Assembly (NCBI GenBank): GCA_900312665.1
Contig: ONZQ02000002.1
Location: 3,187,863 to 3,251,862, forward strand
Direction of reading: 5' to 3'
Length of the DNA: 64,000 nt
Source of the DNA: Cephalotrichum gorgonifer
Lineage: Eukaryota; Ascomycota; Sordariomycetes; Microascales; Microascaceae
Of the stretch, positions 1-11,733 are shown piece after piece. The translations under genes and the position numbers were made by a program. How positions within the stretch are numbered: the first letter of the stretch is position 1; the number at the start of each line of letters is the position of its first letter. Below the pieces are notes generated by a model that searched no databases, had not been told where the DNA came from, and saw only the letters and a program-made list of their open reading frames with translations.

Positions 1-2875
1 ACTGCGCCACCTCCTGCTCGAGCTGCCCGATCCGGCGGAGCTTGTTGTCCTGCTCGTCCTCGAGTCGGAGGAGCGCGTCGCTCATCCCCCGCATCTCCTC
101 CTGCAGCGCCTCGAAGTTCTCCGCCCGGTCCTGCAGGTCGAGCCGCAGGTTGTGTATCTCGCCGTTGCGCTGGTCCGCCTCGGCCTCGAGCGCGTCGATC
201 TCCGTCTGCGCCTCGTTCCGGAGCGCCTCGAACTCGTTCTCCATCTCCGCCTGCTCCCGGAGCGCCTCGTCCCTCTCGGCCTGCAGCGCCACGAGGTCGT
301 TCATCGTCGCCTCCAGGTCCGCCTGCAGCGCCGCCGCCCACTCCTCCGTCTGCGTCTTCCCGTCCACGGCCGTCTCGAAGTCCTGCATGCACCGCTCCAG
401 CTCCTGCGCGAGCTCCTGGTTCTTCAGCTTCACCTCGTTCACGCGGTCCCGCAGCTCAGTGACCTGGTTTTCCAGCTCCTCTCTCTCCGCCTCGTCCGCG
501 GGGTTGCTCGTCTGCCGCGTCGTGGCACTGGCCCGTGAGTGCGTCCGCTGGTGGTGCCCGCCGGCGCGCGACGCCGATCGCTCGAGGAGCGTGTCGATAG
601 TCGACGGCGCCGGGTTGCCCCGCCGCTGCGCCATCTTGAGGTCCTCGATCTCCTGGTACAGCCGCTCCTTCTCGCGGTTCCGGGACGTGAGCATGGAGGT
701 CTGCGCGCCCACCTCGCGACGCAGCTCGGCGTTCTCGTGTCGCAGCTGATCGCTCTCGCGCCGCAGCTCGTCGATCATTGTCGTCGCTGTGCTGAGTCCG
801 TTCAAGCTTCCCTCCACCTCACCCGACTGGCCGGACATGGGCCGGGATGGGGAGCCGGGCAGGTTGTGTTTCTTGGTGATGTTGTAGATGTTGGTCGTAT
901 GGTGCAGGCCGGCGGCGCCTCCAGCGGCCATTGCGTCCTGCTTCAGCCGGAATATCTCCTCGCGGAGTCTCCGGTTGTCGTCATCAGCCTGCTCGCGCCG
1001 CGCCGTCTCCTGCTCGAGCAGGTCCTTCCACACGTCGGTCTCGTCCTGCCTCCCGAGGCTCTCGCCGGCCGTCCGCTCGCCGAGCGACCTGACGGCCTCG
1101 CTGAGCTTCCGCTTCTCGGCCTCCTTGTTGATGCACTCGTGCCTCAGCCTCTCGACCTCCACGACGTACTCCTCCATCCTCTCGCGGAGGTAGTACAGCT
1201 CCTCCTCGCGCTCCTGCGCGGCCTCGTCGAACGCGGGACCCTCCGAGCTGGCGCCGCTCTTGGCGGTGCTCGGCCGCTCGTCGTCCTCCCTCAGCATCTG
1301 CTTCTCCAGCTCCTTCACCCGCCTCCTCAGCGCCTTGTTCTCCCGTTGTATGACGGCGAGGTTCGTCTTGAGCTCCACGTTCTCCGAGATCATCTCCTTG
1401 ACGCCCTCCTCCGAGACCTTGTCCAGGCGGTCGCTGAGGAACATGACCTTGAGCTTGAGGTCGAAGTTCTCCTTGGACAGCCGCTCGATCGTGCTGCTCT
1501 GCTCCTTCAGCGTGAGGTTCTTACCCGAGCGCTTCGAAGTGCTAGTGCCAGTGCCAGTACCGACGGCGACGGAGAAGTCGCTGGGCTTCCGCGGCGTGAC
1601 GAGTCCGCTCTTAAACTTGTACTCCTTCGCCAGGGACTCAGGCACCTGTACGTTCCGTACGTGGCGCGCTATGACCGTGTCGGTAGGTGCGTTCAGTGGC
1701 CTGGAGGGCTTCGGCGTCTTCAGCGCGTCCTCCTGGCCGTTGGGATGGTACCCGCTGTCCTCGTCGAGGGGCTCCAGCGCGTCGAGCGTCCTGGGCAGCC
1801 CGTCGTTGACGTCGTCTATCCCCGAGGCCATGCTCCCCATGCTTATGGACCTATTTAGGAAGTTGTTCAGGTTGGGCGGCATCCCGATGGCTGGCACGGC
1901 GCCCTGGCCCACGGTGACGTCGCTATCGGCATCATCGTGGTCCGTGTTTGTGAAGGAGGAGGTCGAGGAACGGCCGCTCGCGTTACGACTGCGAAGGTAC
2001 TTCGGCCTCTGCCCGGAGCGGAGGGCGTGGCCCGGGGTGTTGCCCGCGTCGAAGGAGGGTTTCGAGGGGCTCGGACTGTTTCGCTGGCGGGGGAGGATGC
2101 TAGAGGTCGAGGGTACGGAGAGGGTCTGTTGGCCTTGGGCGTGTGGTAAGTCACCCGTGCTCGAGCGCGCGTCGGTATCGTAGTCGTCACCGGAGGTGGT
2201 TCCAAAGGACAGGTCGTGATTCGGGTCGTGCTGTATGGTGCCTTGTGACCTCGCGCTGGCGGAGGAGATGGCACGGGATATGGTACGTGCGGCGGCGGCG
2301 GCTGTGGGGGAGGATGTGAAGTTCTCGAGCTCGGAGGTGGTGTTCGAGACATCGGCGGTGTGTTCTTGGGACTCGGACGTATCTTCTGCATCGTGGTCGG
2401 AGGGAGGGAGCAGCGTAGGCTTGGGTACGTTCTTGGATGTAGGCCTATCGTTGGCCGGGGTCGTCGACCGCGGAGATAGGTCTTGCTCTACCAAGGGCGG
2501 CAGCGTAGGCGAGTTCGCGTGCTGGGGCCTCGAGGGGACATCGAAGAGAAACGTGTCATCGTTAACGGCAGATGTCGTCTGGGTCTGGAGGGGGGATATC
2601 GGGGCGTGGAAGCTGGACTCGACATCCTGGAAGAGGGCGTCGACGTCGCGATCGTAGAATGCATCCGTCTGGTCCAGCTTGCTCTCGTCGGGCAGAGCGT
2701 CGGTGAAGGTAGTCTCTATAAGGGAGTGGCCGGCCTGCGGAGGGGGTGACGACTGGGACTGGTTCGAGTCGTTATGGGAGTCTGGGGGAAGGTCAGCGAC
2801 GGGGGCCGACTCGCCTGCGGCATGGGGCGTCGAGACTTGTGACGCACTGCCGGCATGTGGATCGTCGTCGCCCAT
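1..2875 (-). CDS. apsB: ApsB/Mto1-type microtubule-organising coiled-coil protein (partial, 3' end outside window)
   Basis: The frame is open from an ATG at 2875 to the window edge, giving 958 residues without a stop or an obvious intron. Residues 1 to about 350 are Ser/Thr/Pro-rich and low complexity. At about positions 1310-1540 lies a CM1-like (centrosomin N-terminal motif) segment, with landmarks LTLKEQ, LSKENFDLKLKV and FLSDRLDK. The rest is long charged heptad coiled coil, ending at the edge in DNKLRRIGQLEQEVAQ. In this family CM1 recruits gamma-tubulin complexes to spindle pole bodies and septal or cytoplasmic organising centres (A. nidulans ApsB, fission yeast Mto1). Start choice: the ATG at 2875 begins MGDDDPHAG; upstream in-frame sequence is not protein-like. 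The 3' end, expected to hold the localisation domain, is not in view. Pcp1/Cnn-type relatives share CM1, so the exact orthology is inference. Confidence 0.85.
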   Translation of the reverse strand, partial: MGDDDPHAGSASQVSTPHAAGESAPVADLPPDSHNDSNQSQSSPPPQAGHSLIETTFTDALPDESKLDQTDAFYDRDVDALFQDVESSFHAPISPLQTQTTSAVNDDTFLFDVPSRPQHANSPTLPPLVEQDLSPRSTTPANDRPTSKNVPKPTLLPPSDHDAEDTSESQEHTADVSNTTSELENFTSSPTAAAAARTISRAISSASARSQGTIQHDPNHDLSFGTTSGDDYDTDARSSTGDLPHAQGQQTLSVPSTSSILPRQRNSPSPSKPSFDAGNTPGHALRSGQRPKYLRSRNASGRSSTSSFTNTDHDDADSDVTVGQGAVPAIGMPPNLNNFLNRSISMGSMASGIDDVNDGLPRTLDALEPLDEDSGYHPNGQEDALKTPKPSRPLNAPTDTVIARHVRNVQVPESLAKEYKFKSGLVTPRKPSDFSVAVGTGTGTSTSKRSGKNLTLKEQSSTIERLSKENFDLKLKVMFLSDRLDKVSEEGVKEMISENVELKTNLAVIQRENKALRRRVKELEKQMLREDDERPSTAKSGASSEGPAFDEAAQEREEELYYLRERMEEYVVEVERLRHECINKEAEKRKLSEAVRSLGERTAGESLGRQDETDVWKDLLEQETARREQADDDNRRLREEIFRLKQDAMAAGGAAGLHHTTNIYNITKKHNLPGSPSRPMSGQSGEVEGSLNGLSTATTMIDELRRESDQLRHENAELRREVGAQTSMLTSRNREKERLYQEIEDLKMAQRRGNPAPSTIDTLLERSASRAGGHHQRTHSRASATTRQTSNPADEAEREELENQVTELRDRVNEVKLKNQELAQELERCMQDFETAVDGKTQTEEWAAALQADLEATMNDLVALQAERDEALREQAEMENEFEALRNEAQTEIDALEAEADQRNGEIHNLRLDLQDRAENFEALQEEMRGMSDALLRLEDEQDNKLRRIGQLEQEVAQ

Positions 2876-4659
2876 ATCTGCGAAGCGCGATGTTCGCTAT
2901 TCGCGAGTGGATGTGCGTGGGTATATTCGTCAAGTAGGGAAGGCTCGTCGCATCGGTGGTTCGAATTTGTACGTAGGAGGGACCGCGGAACTTGGTCCCG
3001 GGCGTCCTAGACTTGAGGCTGGATGGTTGCTGCTGGGCGAGTACTCGTATGACACTATTGATCACCGGCGCATAACCGCGTTTCTCGCCTCGCGCGATCG
3101 GACGTGTAGATACTCGGATGTGGTCAGTCGGGTTGGGAGTGGTTCTCGTAGTCGTTTCGTTGGTGTTGGCGTTGGTCAGGCCTGATGATGATGCTCCATC
3201 CACCTGGATGAGGCTCGGGGAACCAGAAAATCGGTCCAAAACAACCAACCAGTGGGCCAGCAAGCACCCTGGGCGGCCTAATGTTGCATCCGATGCAGGG
3301 GGCTCGGGCTCGAATTCTGGAGAGGGGTCTTGGACTCTTGGTTGACAAGGTTTCGAAATTTGGTACGAGCTAGATGTCGCGCTTTGGCTTCTGCTTCCCG
3401 TATCGGGTAGGGCGACTCTGGGCACTCGTTGCTTTGGGTGTTTCGTGGGGCGGCGTCATGGAAATATGGAGACTTTGGAACGTGGGAATATTTTTAGGAC
3501 GTGGTTGCTCGTTCGCGTTCGCAGGCTGATAACTACGAAGTACATACAGATAGGGTCGAGTATTACTCTTGTCGACAGACAGTCGCACATGCACCCAGTA
3601 TTGCTTATGATAACCGTACTAGTACAAGCACAAATAGCAGCTCCGGGTTATGGGCATGGAAATGGAACATATTCGTGGATTGAAGTGGGTGTGGAGATTC
3701 AGTTCTCCCTTGCTCTCACCTTCGCTCCCGATCCATCTTCCGACTCCTGAATCCATGTACTAACCATGTTTGGACGTCAGGAACGAGGTTGCAGCATGGG
3801 CCGCCTTCGTTGCTGTGGACACCACACAGTGCTGAATATGACTAGTCAACAACAACAAGCAGGAACCAGACCCAAGAATTACTTCTCTTCCTTTTTTCCC
3901 CCTTTTCCTTCCTGGCCCTTAAGACAAAAGAAGTAAAGACATGGATCAGAATACGAAAGGACAGATAAAAAGTAATTTTTTACCTGCACGTATATCTCAC
4001 TTGCAGTACTTATCATCTTCGCCGGAAAAGAAAAGAAGGGGGAAAAAACGTAAAAAGGAAGAAAAAAAGTATGCGCGCCGGGATGTGGAGGCGGCAAGCC
4101 ATGCTTTCCCCGCCGCTGATCCTCGCTGATGATGGGGCGGGAAGAAGATCGTCTCGCCTAACTAAAACATCTCAAAATCCTGGGTCACTGACCTCACCCT
4201 GAGGTCCTACCGCACCGAGAGCGGGCTTACAGTTTTGGGCTCCCGCCCACCAAGACGAACTGTATCCAGGCTACACATATCACATGGAGCAGAACGACGA
4301 CGCGGTGATCGTGAATGCGTGAAGAAGAGATGAGCATCAAAACACACAGGACATAATATATTATAGTCCCCCCAAAAAAGCACCCGTGACATCCCCCAAA
4401 AAGCACATGACACACGCGGGCTCATCCCCGATGTAAGTATCTTCATCCATCTATCCATCCAAGAACACCACGCTCCGCGAAATACACAAGCTGAAATCAA
4501 CCCTTGCTATCCATCATGTCATTATACCACCCTGGGAGGGAGAGCCCCCGGCGAGCGGATCGCCTACACACCAGCATCTAAAGGATCATCGTCAGGCACA
4601 GCGGCGTCGAGCCAACTTCACGTCCCGGAGCCCAGTAGGGCCCGGGCTCAGGATTCGGG
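2876..4659. other. intergenic region, no gene seen
   Basis: This holds the presumed promoter and leader of the ApsB-like gene and the downstream region of the small membrane-protein gene. Open frames here are short and low complexity, with no recognisable domain. Around 4024-4070 there is a purine-rich A/G tract. Confidence 0.6.
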
Positions 4660-5385
4660 CTATAACGAAGCCACGAAGACATCGTATGCCATCACCATGA
4701 TCCATATAAGACATAGTATTCCCACCATCGAAAACGCAAACACGGCGTGCCACGATTGACCTTCATCCCCCTCATCAGCCTGTGCATCAAAAAAAGGAAG
4801 GGAGTAAAGGGATAAACTCACATATGCTCTTCTCCATGAGCCACGCCAGCGTCTCCACGTTATCCCCCTTGGGGCTCCGGTTGAACACGCGCAGGTTGCA
4901 CGTCCCGTTCACGGACCCGCTCGGCCCCCAGAGCTGTATGGACACGACGACGAGGCCGACGAACCACAGGACCAGGACCAGGAAGGCGCCGATCATGACG
5001 ATGGCGGGGAGGAGGCGGTGGCGCGAGAGGAGGAAGACGAGAGTGCCGACGTAGATGATGGAGAAGGAAGCCACGGTCACGAAGTAGGGGAAGTACCTAC
5101 GTGGGTGTTTTAGTAAAATCGCCGAGGCTGGGGAGGAAGGGAGAGGAAAGGGGGAGGGGAGGGAGAAGGAAACAGGAACGAAACGTACCACGGCACGGGG
5201 AGCAGGAGCTGCGCCTGGATCTGCATGAAGCTCGAGAACGCCCCGATGATGACGCACGAGCTCGCGAGCATGAGGAACATCCAGATGTTGAAGGGGATCC
5301 AGGGCCACTTGTACGTGTGGACGTGGGCTATCGTCTTCCGCGTGTAGGCCGTCGAGGGCCCACTTGTGCTTGACGAGGACGGCAT
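4660..5385 (-). CDS. small four-helix membrane protein (MARVEL-like topology)
   Basis: Three exons are proposed: 5385-5189, 5096-4822 and 4760-4660, giving 190 residues. Four hydrophobic segments are visible: about residues 25-50 (IWMFLMLASSCVIIGAF), 66-88 (FVTVASFSIIYVGTLVFLL), 92-117 (IVMIGAFLVLVLWFVGLVVV) and the last 30 (FSMVGILCLIWIMVMAY). A Cys-containing loop (GTCNLRVF) precedes the final helix. The spacing resembles MARVEL-type four-helix proteins of fungal plasma membranes, but I cannot name an orthologue. Intron 1 has donor GTACGT and acceptor GTAG. Intron 2 has a clean GTGAGT donor. Its strongest acceptor (CACAG ending at 4780) would cause an immediate stop, whereas the weaker AAG acceptor at 4761 keeps the fourth helix. 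I chose the latter because the joined segment (CQSWHAVFAF) looks coding. Confidence 0.68.
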
Positions 5386-6772
5386 ATCTGCGATTGTGTG
5401 GGGGGAGGAGGGAAGGCGAGTTCCTCGGTAGTCGGGGGTTTGATGGTTCAAGGGTTCGGTCGGGGGAGGTTGGCAAGTAATATCCGTAAGTCGTCAGGAA
5501 CTGAGGATCGAGGTCGATATCGCGGCCCAGATTTGAGTCGAGGTCAATGTAGAGAAAGGGGCGAGGGGAGAAAAGGTCGGCTTTATCAAGCCTTTCGCAG
5601 CCCAAGGTTGAAAAAAAAAGAACCGTAAGGAAAGCCAACTCTCTATCAATACCTGAAGGTATCGTCAAGAAAAGTCACCAGCCCAACAGTGTATCCTTTC
5701 TCGCAGTCCAACCATCCCCACTCAGTCCGGTCCAGTCCTATTCCAGCAAAAAAAAAGCCCCGTTCGCACGCCCAGCCACCCAGCCAAGATAGGGAAGACG
5801 AGCGCCCCAGTATTACCCGAAACGGAGCTCGAGAGAATGACGGTGAAGATACCACGAGCCAGTAAACGGCCGAGGTATTCTAGTTCGTCAGGTGAGGTAA
5901 GGGTAAACAAATGTATGGAGACTGCGTGTCGTTCGTTGGCAGTGTCTCCCGCCGCCACGTCTCTAGCCCAAAAAGCTATTGGGTCTTTTTCCTCCTTGGA
6001 GCAGCCCCACGTAACGTTAATGTTGGGTTGGACAGCTTTTTGATGTTCGATACAGGCGAGTGGGTTTGATAGTTCGTATTCTGCTTGGCGAACAGGCTCC
6101 GTGTCGATCAAGGGCGAAATATTTTGTAATAGCAAAGTTAAGGCAACCGATCGTGGTTTTCTGGGATGAAGGTTTGATTTTATTATTCGATTAAGCAGAT
6201 GTGGGCGTTGGGTTCGGAATAATGTGTCACAGAGCTTTTGATGCAGGGTCGTGGACTTTGGAGGGGTTGGAGGGGCAACGGTGGGGCAACCGCAGAGCTG
6301 TGACCAGGGTTCATTGGTATTAAAAGTGTTCGACGTTGGGGGTGGGTGGGGCGCTACCGCCGTATCGGTGCTAAACGCACATCGTCACATGTGCCAAATA
6401 AGAAGCCAGTCCACGTCCTCTCAAGTCTTCATGTGTGACGAAGAAGAAGCAAACCGCACCATGCACCGTCGTTCGGGCCCACAAGTAATAATACTGGGCC
6501 GTGGCTCCTGTTAGTAATACCCTTCGATCAAATATTGCGATCGAGAAATCATGGGGGGGGGTTAAAAAGGTGTATTCTATCTTGACTTCGATTGGCTTCT
6601 TGCCGGGTATGTGCATCTACTTCTTTCTAAATACCTGCCCATAAACAGTATATCCGAATGTCACATCACCTCTCATCCAGAGCCGCGCATACCATCACCC
6701 TGGAATCTCATTTCTCAGAGTTCTGGACACCGGCATATTTCCAACCAGCAGCAACAACGACGGTGATGCCCC
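5386..6772. other. intergenic region, no gene seen
   Basis: This separates the small membrane-protein gene from arginase. It is of mixed composition with short A- and G-runs. I see no coding frame with family features and no RNA gene. Confidence 0.6.
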
Positions 6773-8021
6773 TTAGAGTATCGACTCCCCGAGCGCGCAC
6801 CGCACAAGCGAGCAGCCCGCCCTAATAGTCTCGGCCGGCCCCAGCTCGGTCTCAGCCGCCAACTTCGGGTTCACCTCGACGAGATCCACGGCCACGATGT
6901 TGCCAGTCTCGTGCAGCGCCTCGCAGATGTAGTCACCCTCGCGCAGCGTCAGCCCGCCGCGGACGGGGGTGCCCGTCGAGGGCGCCCACAAGGGGTCCAG
7001 CGCGTCGACATCGAAGGAGAGGTGGATGGGGGTATCGGAGCCGATGTGGGCTAGCGCCATTTCTACAACACGGCCGATGCCGTACCTTTGGGGATTGTTA
7101 GCTATCATCTCTACGAAGAAGCTAGGTGCGAACCCCTTCCCGAAGAGGTAAGGTGCTACGGGCTGCCCCGGGGCGGGGGAGGGGAAGAGGGGGGGAAAGA
7201 GAAAAGGGGGGGGGCACTCACTTGTCAATGTCAAACATGCTAAACGCTCGGACGCCATGTTCCCTTAGTAGCTTCCTCTCGGCGGCATCGACATCCCTCA
7301 GCCCGATATACACCAGCTTCTTCAAGCTGAGCAGGTTTTCCGGCGCCAGCCACCCAAAGTAGTCCTTGTTCTCCTCGGTCGCCAGCCCCGTCAGGAACGC
7401 CAGCGGCATGCCGTGTATGTTCCCGCTCTCGCTCATCTCGGGCGTGTTGATGTCGGCGTGCGCGTCGACCCAGATGACGGCGATCTCCCGGCCGAGCCTC
7501 TCCCGGATGGCCTTGGCCGAGCCGGCCACGGTCCCGATGGCGATGCTGTGGTCGCCGCCGAGGGTGAGGACCATGCGGCCCTCGCGCGCCTGGGCGTAGA
7601 CCTGGTCGGCGATGCGGGCCGTCGCGGTCGAGACGGAGCGCGGGTTCTTCATGTTGCGGTAGGGGGTGTCGGGGGCGGTGGAGTCGTCGACATACTTCTG
7701 GACGGTCGTGTCGCCGTGGAGGGTGTAGCCTAGCTCGTCGCGGAGCTGGGTGAGTAGGCCGGCATCGATGAGGGCCTGTGGGCCGGCGTCCACGCCGTCC
7801 TTAGTCTGTAGGGGAGGAGGGGCTGTTAGTGGTGTGTGTGTGGGAGGGAGGGGAGGTTGGGTACAGGAGAGGGCAAGGAGATATCGTGGGGATATACGAT
7901 CCGGGGGTTATGGGACGGGCAGAGATGGGAGACGAACCTGACCGCCCGAGAAGCCTACGGCAACGACGCCGAGGTCCTGCGGGTGCGACAGAAATCGCGA
8001 CCTATCGGTGTGGGTGTGCAT
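6773..8021 (-). CDS. aga: arginase
   Basis: Three exons: 8021-7938, 7805-7222 and 7085-6773, giving 326 residues, normal for fungal arginase. The enzyme hydrolyses arginine to ornithine and urea with a binuclear Mn2+ centre and is normally cytosolic. Manganese-ligand motifs are all present: GGDHS (His about 114), DAHAD (142-146) and SFDVDALDP (Asp about 248 and 250). The start at 8021 gives an N-terminus running into FLSHPQDLGVVAVGFSGGQ, as in other fungal arginases. Introns have GTTCGT and GTGAGT donors; the second has a GCTAAC branch site 12 nt before its AAAG acceptor. The C-terminus (GESIL) has no peroxisomal signal. No ornithine aminotransferase or urease gene lies nearby, so there is no arginine-catabolic cluster here. 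Confidence 0.95.
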
Positions 8022-10055
8022 CGTGGCGGGGTGGGTGTTAAGAGGAAAGGCTAGTTCAAGCTGAAAAAAAAATTATAGCACCCTGTTTCACGATGCTTGC
8101 GATGGGCGATGCGGAGGAATGGAGGTGGAAAGATGGCGAGATAGAGGTAGAGACAGTGGGCAAGGGAGAGAGATAAGATATGTAGTCACGAGTGGATGAC
8201 GAGGGTAGATAGCTCCTGCCGCGTAAAGGGGGGTCTAGTAGCGACGTCACTGAAGATAGCTTGGCTGCACTTGCCTCAAAAAAAGTTGAGTCACAGAGGA
8301 AAGAAGACAAGGACGGAAGGAAACAGCCACAACGGAGGCAACGGCCGGCCGGGTCCCTTTTAAGCCTGATAGCGCCCGCTGGTCTAACGATAGAAGAAGA
8401 AAAAAATGAGAGATTTTACCCATACTCGTGCGTGTCTCTTTTCCTCGTCCTCGTGCGCCACCCTCCGCCGAACGGAGGGGATGTTCGGGGTTACCTGCCG
8501 TTAAAGGGTGCGACAGTCCGCGGCCGCGAAACGCCGGGGATACCCGCCCCACGATGATGGGGGTATTAGGTACGAGCATTTCTGAGGTGCGGTGGGTGGG
8601 GCAGCTCGGTCAAGAACTAGCAGTTGAAGGGGGACACTCGGCGTTAAGTATTAGCAAAGGGAAGGAAGAAGCGCGCTTCAGATAGGCTATGTGGCGGATC
8701 ATATAGGAAAACGAGCGCTTATATTACCTCTCGGAGTATGTTATTCGTATTAGTGGTGCGAGTGGTACATACGACCTTGGGAGGTACGTGCAGCTAGCTC
8801 GTGGCTCGGAGCTTTCGGCTCTGTTGTGGAGCGTCGGTGGGTATCGTCGGACAACGAAGAGCCCAAGTGGAAGGTCCGTCCCTCCCTCTGGCCCCGCGGT
8901 TACGTCATTGAAATTGCCCCACCATGTCTCACCCTCAGCCATGGCGGCTTACCTTGGCGCACATCTGTGAGGTACCAGGCTTACGAGTACAGTGATAGGT
9001 GGCAGTGGTACCTGTCCCCTTCCTTCCCCTTTGGGTCCGCCCTTGGTCAGCTGCCCCTCCGTGAAGTGCCAAGCGTTGACACATCGTGGGCCTCAAGAGA
9101 CTTTCCAGTCGGCCTGTCCCATTCAGTACCCGGGATTCTTGGGTGCGTATGCCACATGCCGCGCGGTAGGGAACAGAGCCTGAAAATCTACGTACCACAG
9201 CATTCTCGCGGATCGATCTCTCACACCGACTAGTATGGGACAAAGAGCCCTTTGCCCGCCGACGAATAAGGCCCCATATTCTATTCTCGTCTCTCGCCGG
9301 GTTCGGAGAATCATCCCAAGTACGCCTTGACGCTGGCGTAGTTGCGGAGCCCCGCTAAGAAAATAAGCACTGCCCGCCAAGAAAACTATTGGGAGCGAAA
9401 TCTAATCTACTTGTAATGTACCTGCCACCCTCCCGCCTTTTAGACATCAAGATCAGATCCAGATCCTCACGAGCCAAGGATTAATACCGCCAGTCATCCA
9501 AGTACCACAAGCTTTCGTGATATTATTACTCAGTATCCAAGAACGGTCCTCGAAATGCCTCACGTCGACAGATATTGCGAAATGCCCTCCCCATCCGGGG
9601 CCAAGATACGTCGGAATAACCACTCCCGCCCTTTTTAATCTACGGAGGTGCTCATGCGCCTCCCGTCAATAGGAATAGGCATATAAGCAAAACCTATTTA
9701 ACGCGGGGACATTATCCGGGGATCGCCAGCCGAATATCCCGCTAATATACGACATCCGGCTGTCTCCCCTCCGTTCTTCCCCAATGTTCTCTCGGTATAT
9801 GGAAGTCGCATCCCGCGCCGAGACTTCGTCCTTGTGCGTTTATAGTAGTTGCAATTGTAGATAATATAGCGGTCTTGTGCGATGGGCCGAGATGTGCCAT
9901 GGTGGAAATGTAATAGATATATAGAGCTGGAGCACCACCACTTATTAGTAGATGGAAATGTCGTTCCTGCTACTCGTCCTTCATCCACCACGATTGATCC
10001 CAGGGCCGATTTACACGTCGATACTTGTCCAAAATCAGTGAACCACAAAGACAAA
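8022..10055. other. intergenic region between divergent arginase and AA9 genes
   Basis: About 2 kb that must contain the promoters of arginase (minus) and the AA9 enzyme (plus). Open frames here are short and lack domain features or signal peptides. Nothing else could be supported. Confidence 0.6.
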
Positions 10056-11432
10056 ATGAGGATCTCCATCGCCACTGCCATCGTGGCCCAGCTGGAGCTC
10101 ATCGCAGCCCACTCTTACATCTACGTATGTTGCGGAAATCGGGAGGCTCCATGAGCTACCGCCCCTTCACAAACTGCGATCTGGAAGCCCTCTACGAGCC
10201 ATCTCCCCTCATCACTCACAACCTGGGAGCCTAAGCTAACCCACACCTCAGGGCATCTACCTCAACGGCGAGGACCTGGGCTCGTTCAACGGCATACGCA
10301 TACCGGCCTTCAACGGCCCGCCCCCACGCGGGTACGCCAACTCTCCCGTCAAGGACGTCACAAGCCCCGACATCCGGTGTAACGTCCTGGGCGACCACTC
10401 CGTCCCGTACACGATCGACGTTGTGCCGGGCGATACCCTGACGTTAGACTGGTAAGGCATATATCCTCTTCTACTCCATCCTCCAGTATGGTCCTCCTCT
10501 CGTCCCGGAGACTAACAAAAAAGGCACCACGACTCCCGCACCCCGACCGACGACGTCATCGACAAGTCTCACCACGGCGCCGCGCTAGCCTACCTCTCGC
10601 CCGACCCCCCCACCGAGAACTCCTTCGTGAAGATCTGGCACAAGGGAAAGTACGAGCAGGCGGCCGAGCCGCTGGGGCAGGGGAAGTGGGCCATCACGTC
10701 CGAGATCAAGCCGCGGAACGGGCTGATGAATGTTCGGATCCCTGCTGATTTGGCGCCCGGGCCGTGAGTATCATGTCGCATATTCCCTCTGTCCCTGTTT
10801 CTGTAGAGCCGTCCTGTTACTAACCTCGTAAAAAAGATACCTCCTAAGGGCGGAGCTCATCGCGCTCCACGAGGCCGACGCGCGATTCGACCAGAACCCC
10901 ATCCGCGGGGCCCAGTTCTACCCCAACTGCGTCCAGCTCATGGTCGGCGGCAACGGCACCGTCGAGCTGCCCGAGGGCGTGTCCTTCCCCGGAGCCTACA
11001 GCTTCGAGGACCCCGGCGTCCACCACGACGTAGGTTCCTTCCCTTCCCTTCCTCCCTCCTCCCCTCTCTGTCTCCCTCGTCCTCCTGTCCATCACTCGTC
11101 ACCCCTGCCACCCGCCAAAGTCAATCACCAACTAACACCACTCGGGGGACATAAAGGTCTACTGCTCCACAAAGACAACCACCACCGCCCCCTGCCCGAC
11201 CGAATACGTCATCCCCGGCCCAACCGTCTGGTCCGGCGCCTGGGAGGAGACCACCGACGTCGAGGTCGGCCCCTCGTCCGGCCCCGTGAAGATCAGCGCC
11301 TGGGAGACGTGGATCCAAGGGGGCGTCGTTACGTCCGGGTCGTACGACGGGGTGAGCGTCAAGGTGTCTGGGACGTCGAGCTACGTGCCGAGCTGGCCGA
11401 CTACGTACGAGGCGCCGCAGCCTACTAGTTAG
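10056..11432 (+). CDS. secreted AA9 lytic polysaccharide monooxygenase
   Basis: Five exons: 10056-10124, 10252-10451, 10524-10763, 10837-11029 and 11157-11432, giving 325 residues. A short signal peptide ([18 protein letters not shown]) precedes the histidine that would become the mature N-terminus and first half of the copper histidine brace. The second brace His lies in [13 protein letters not shown]. The axial tyrosine motif QFYPNC and the [11 protein letters not shown] core strand follow. These mark family AA9 (formerly GH61), copper enzymes that oxidatively cleave cellulose or related beta-glucans outside the cell. No CBM1 follows; the C-terminus is a short Ser/Thr/Pro tail. Introns 2 to 4 show ACTAAC-like branch sites. 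The gene is convergent with the CoA ligase. C1/C4 regioselectivity cannot be judged from this sequence alone. Confidence 0.92.
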
Positions 11433-11733
11433 AGGGGATTTGTGGTGCGGGTTAGGGTGAGGTGGAACGGGGTATGGTTTGTTAAGCAAATGAATAAAAC
11501 TCGAACAGGCGAATAAAGACTTATGAAACCGCGGATAAGGCTCAATCAATGATCTTGCGGGTAAGGATCGAGGACAGTGAAAACCTCGACACGACCGACA
11601 GGTGAATCGGGTAGAGTTGCTAAACCAAAAAAAAAATGAGTTATCTACCTGCGAAACAAAAGAGTATATAAATATCACACACACACTCACACACACACTC
11701 CAGCCAAGCAACCAACGACCCCGCCGCGCCACC
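11433..11733. terminator. convergent 3' region with polyadenylation-like signals and CA repeat
   Basis: This 301-bp spacer separates two convergent genes. On the plus strand AATAAA occurs at 11493-11498 and 11512-11517, about 60-85 nt after the AA9 stop, and could serve as its poly(A) signal. A CA-rich microsatellite spans 11676-11700, close to the end of the ligase gene. Confidence 0.5.

Noticed and set aside
539..1858. 439-codon plus-strand frame at the window start
   Set aside because: Antisense to the coiled-coil ApsB-like gene and Leu/Arg/Val-rich without structure; a composition artefact.
3445..3750. 101-codon plus-strand frame upstream of the ApsB-like gene
   Set aside because: No domain, mixed composition and no support from splice sites. 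The region is more simply the promoter and leader.
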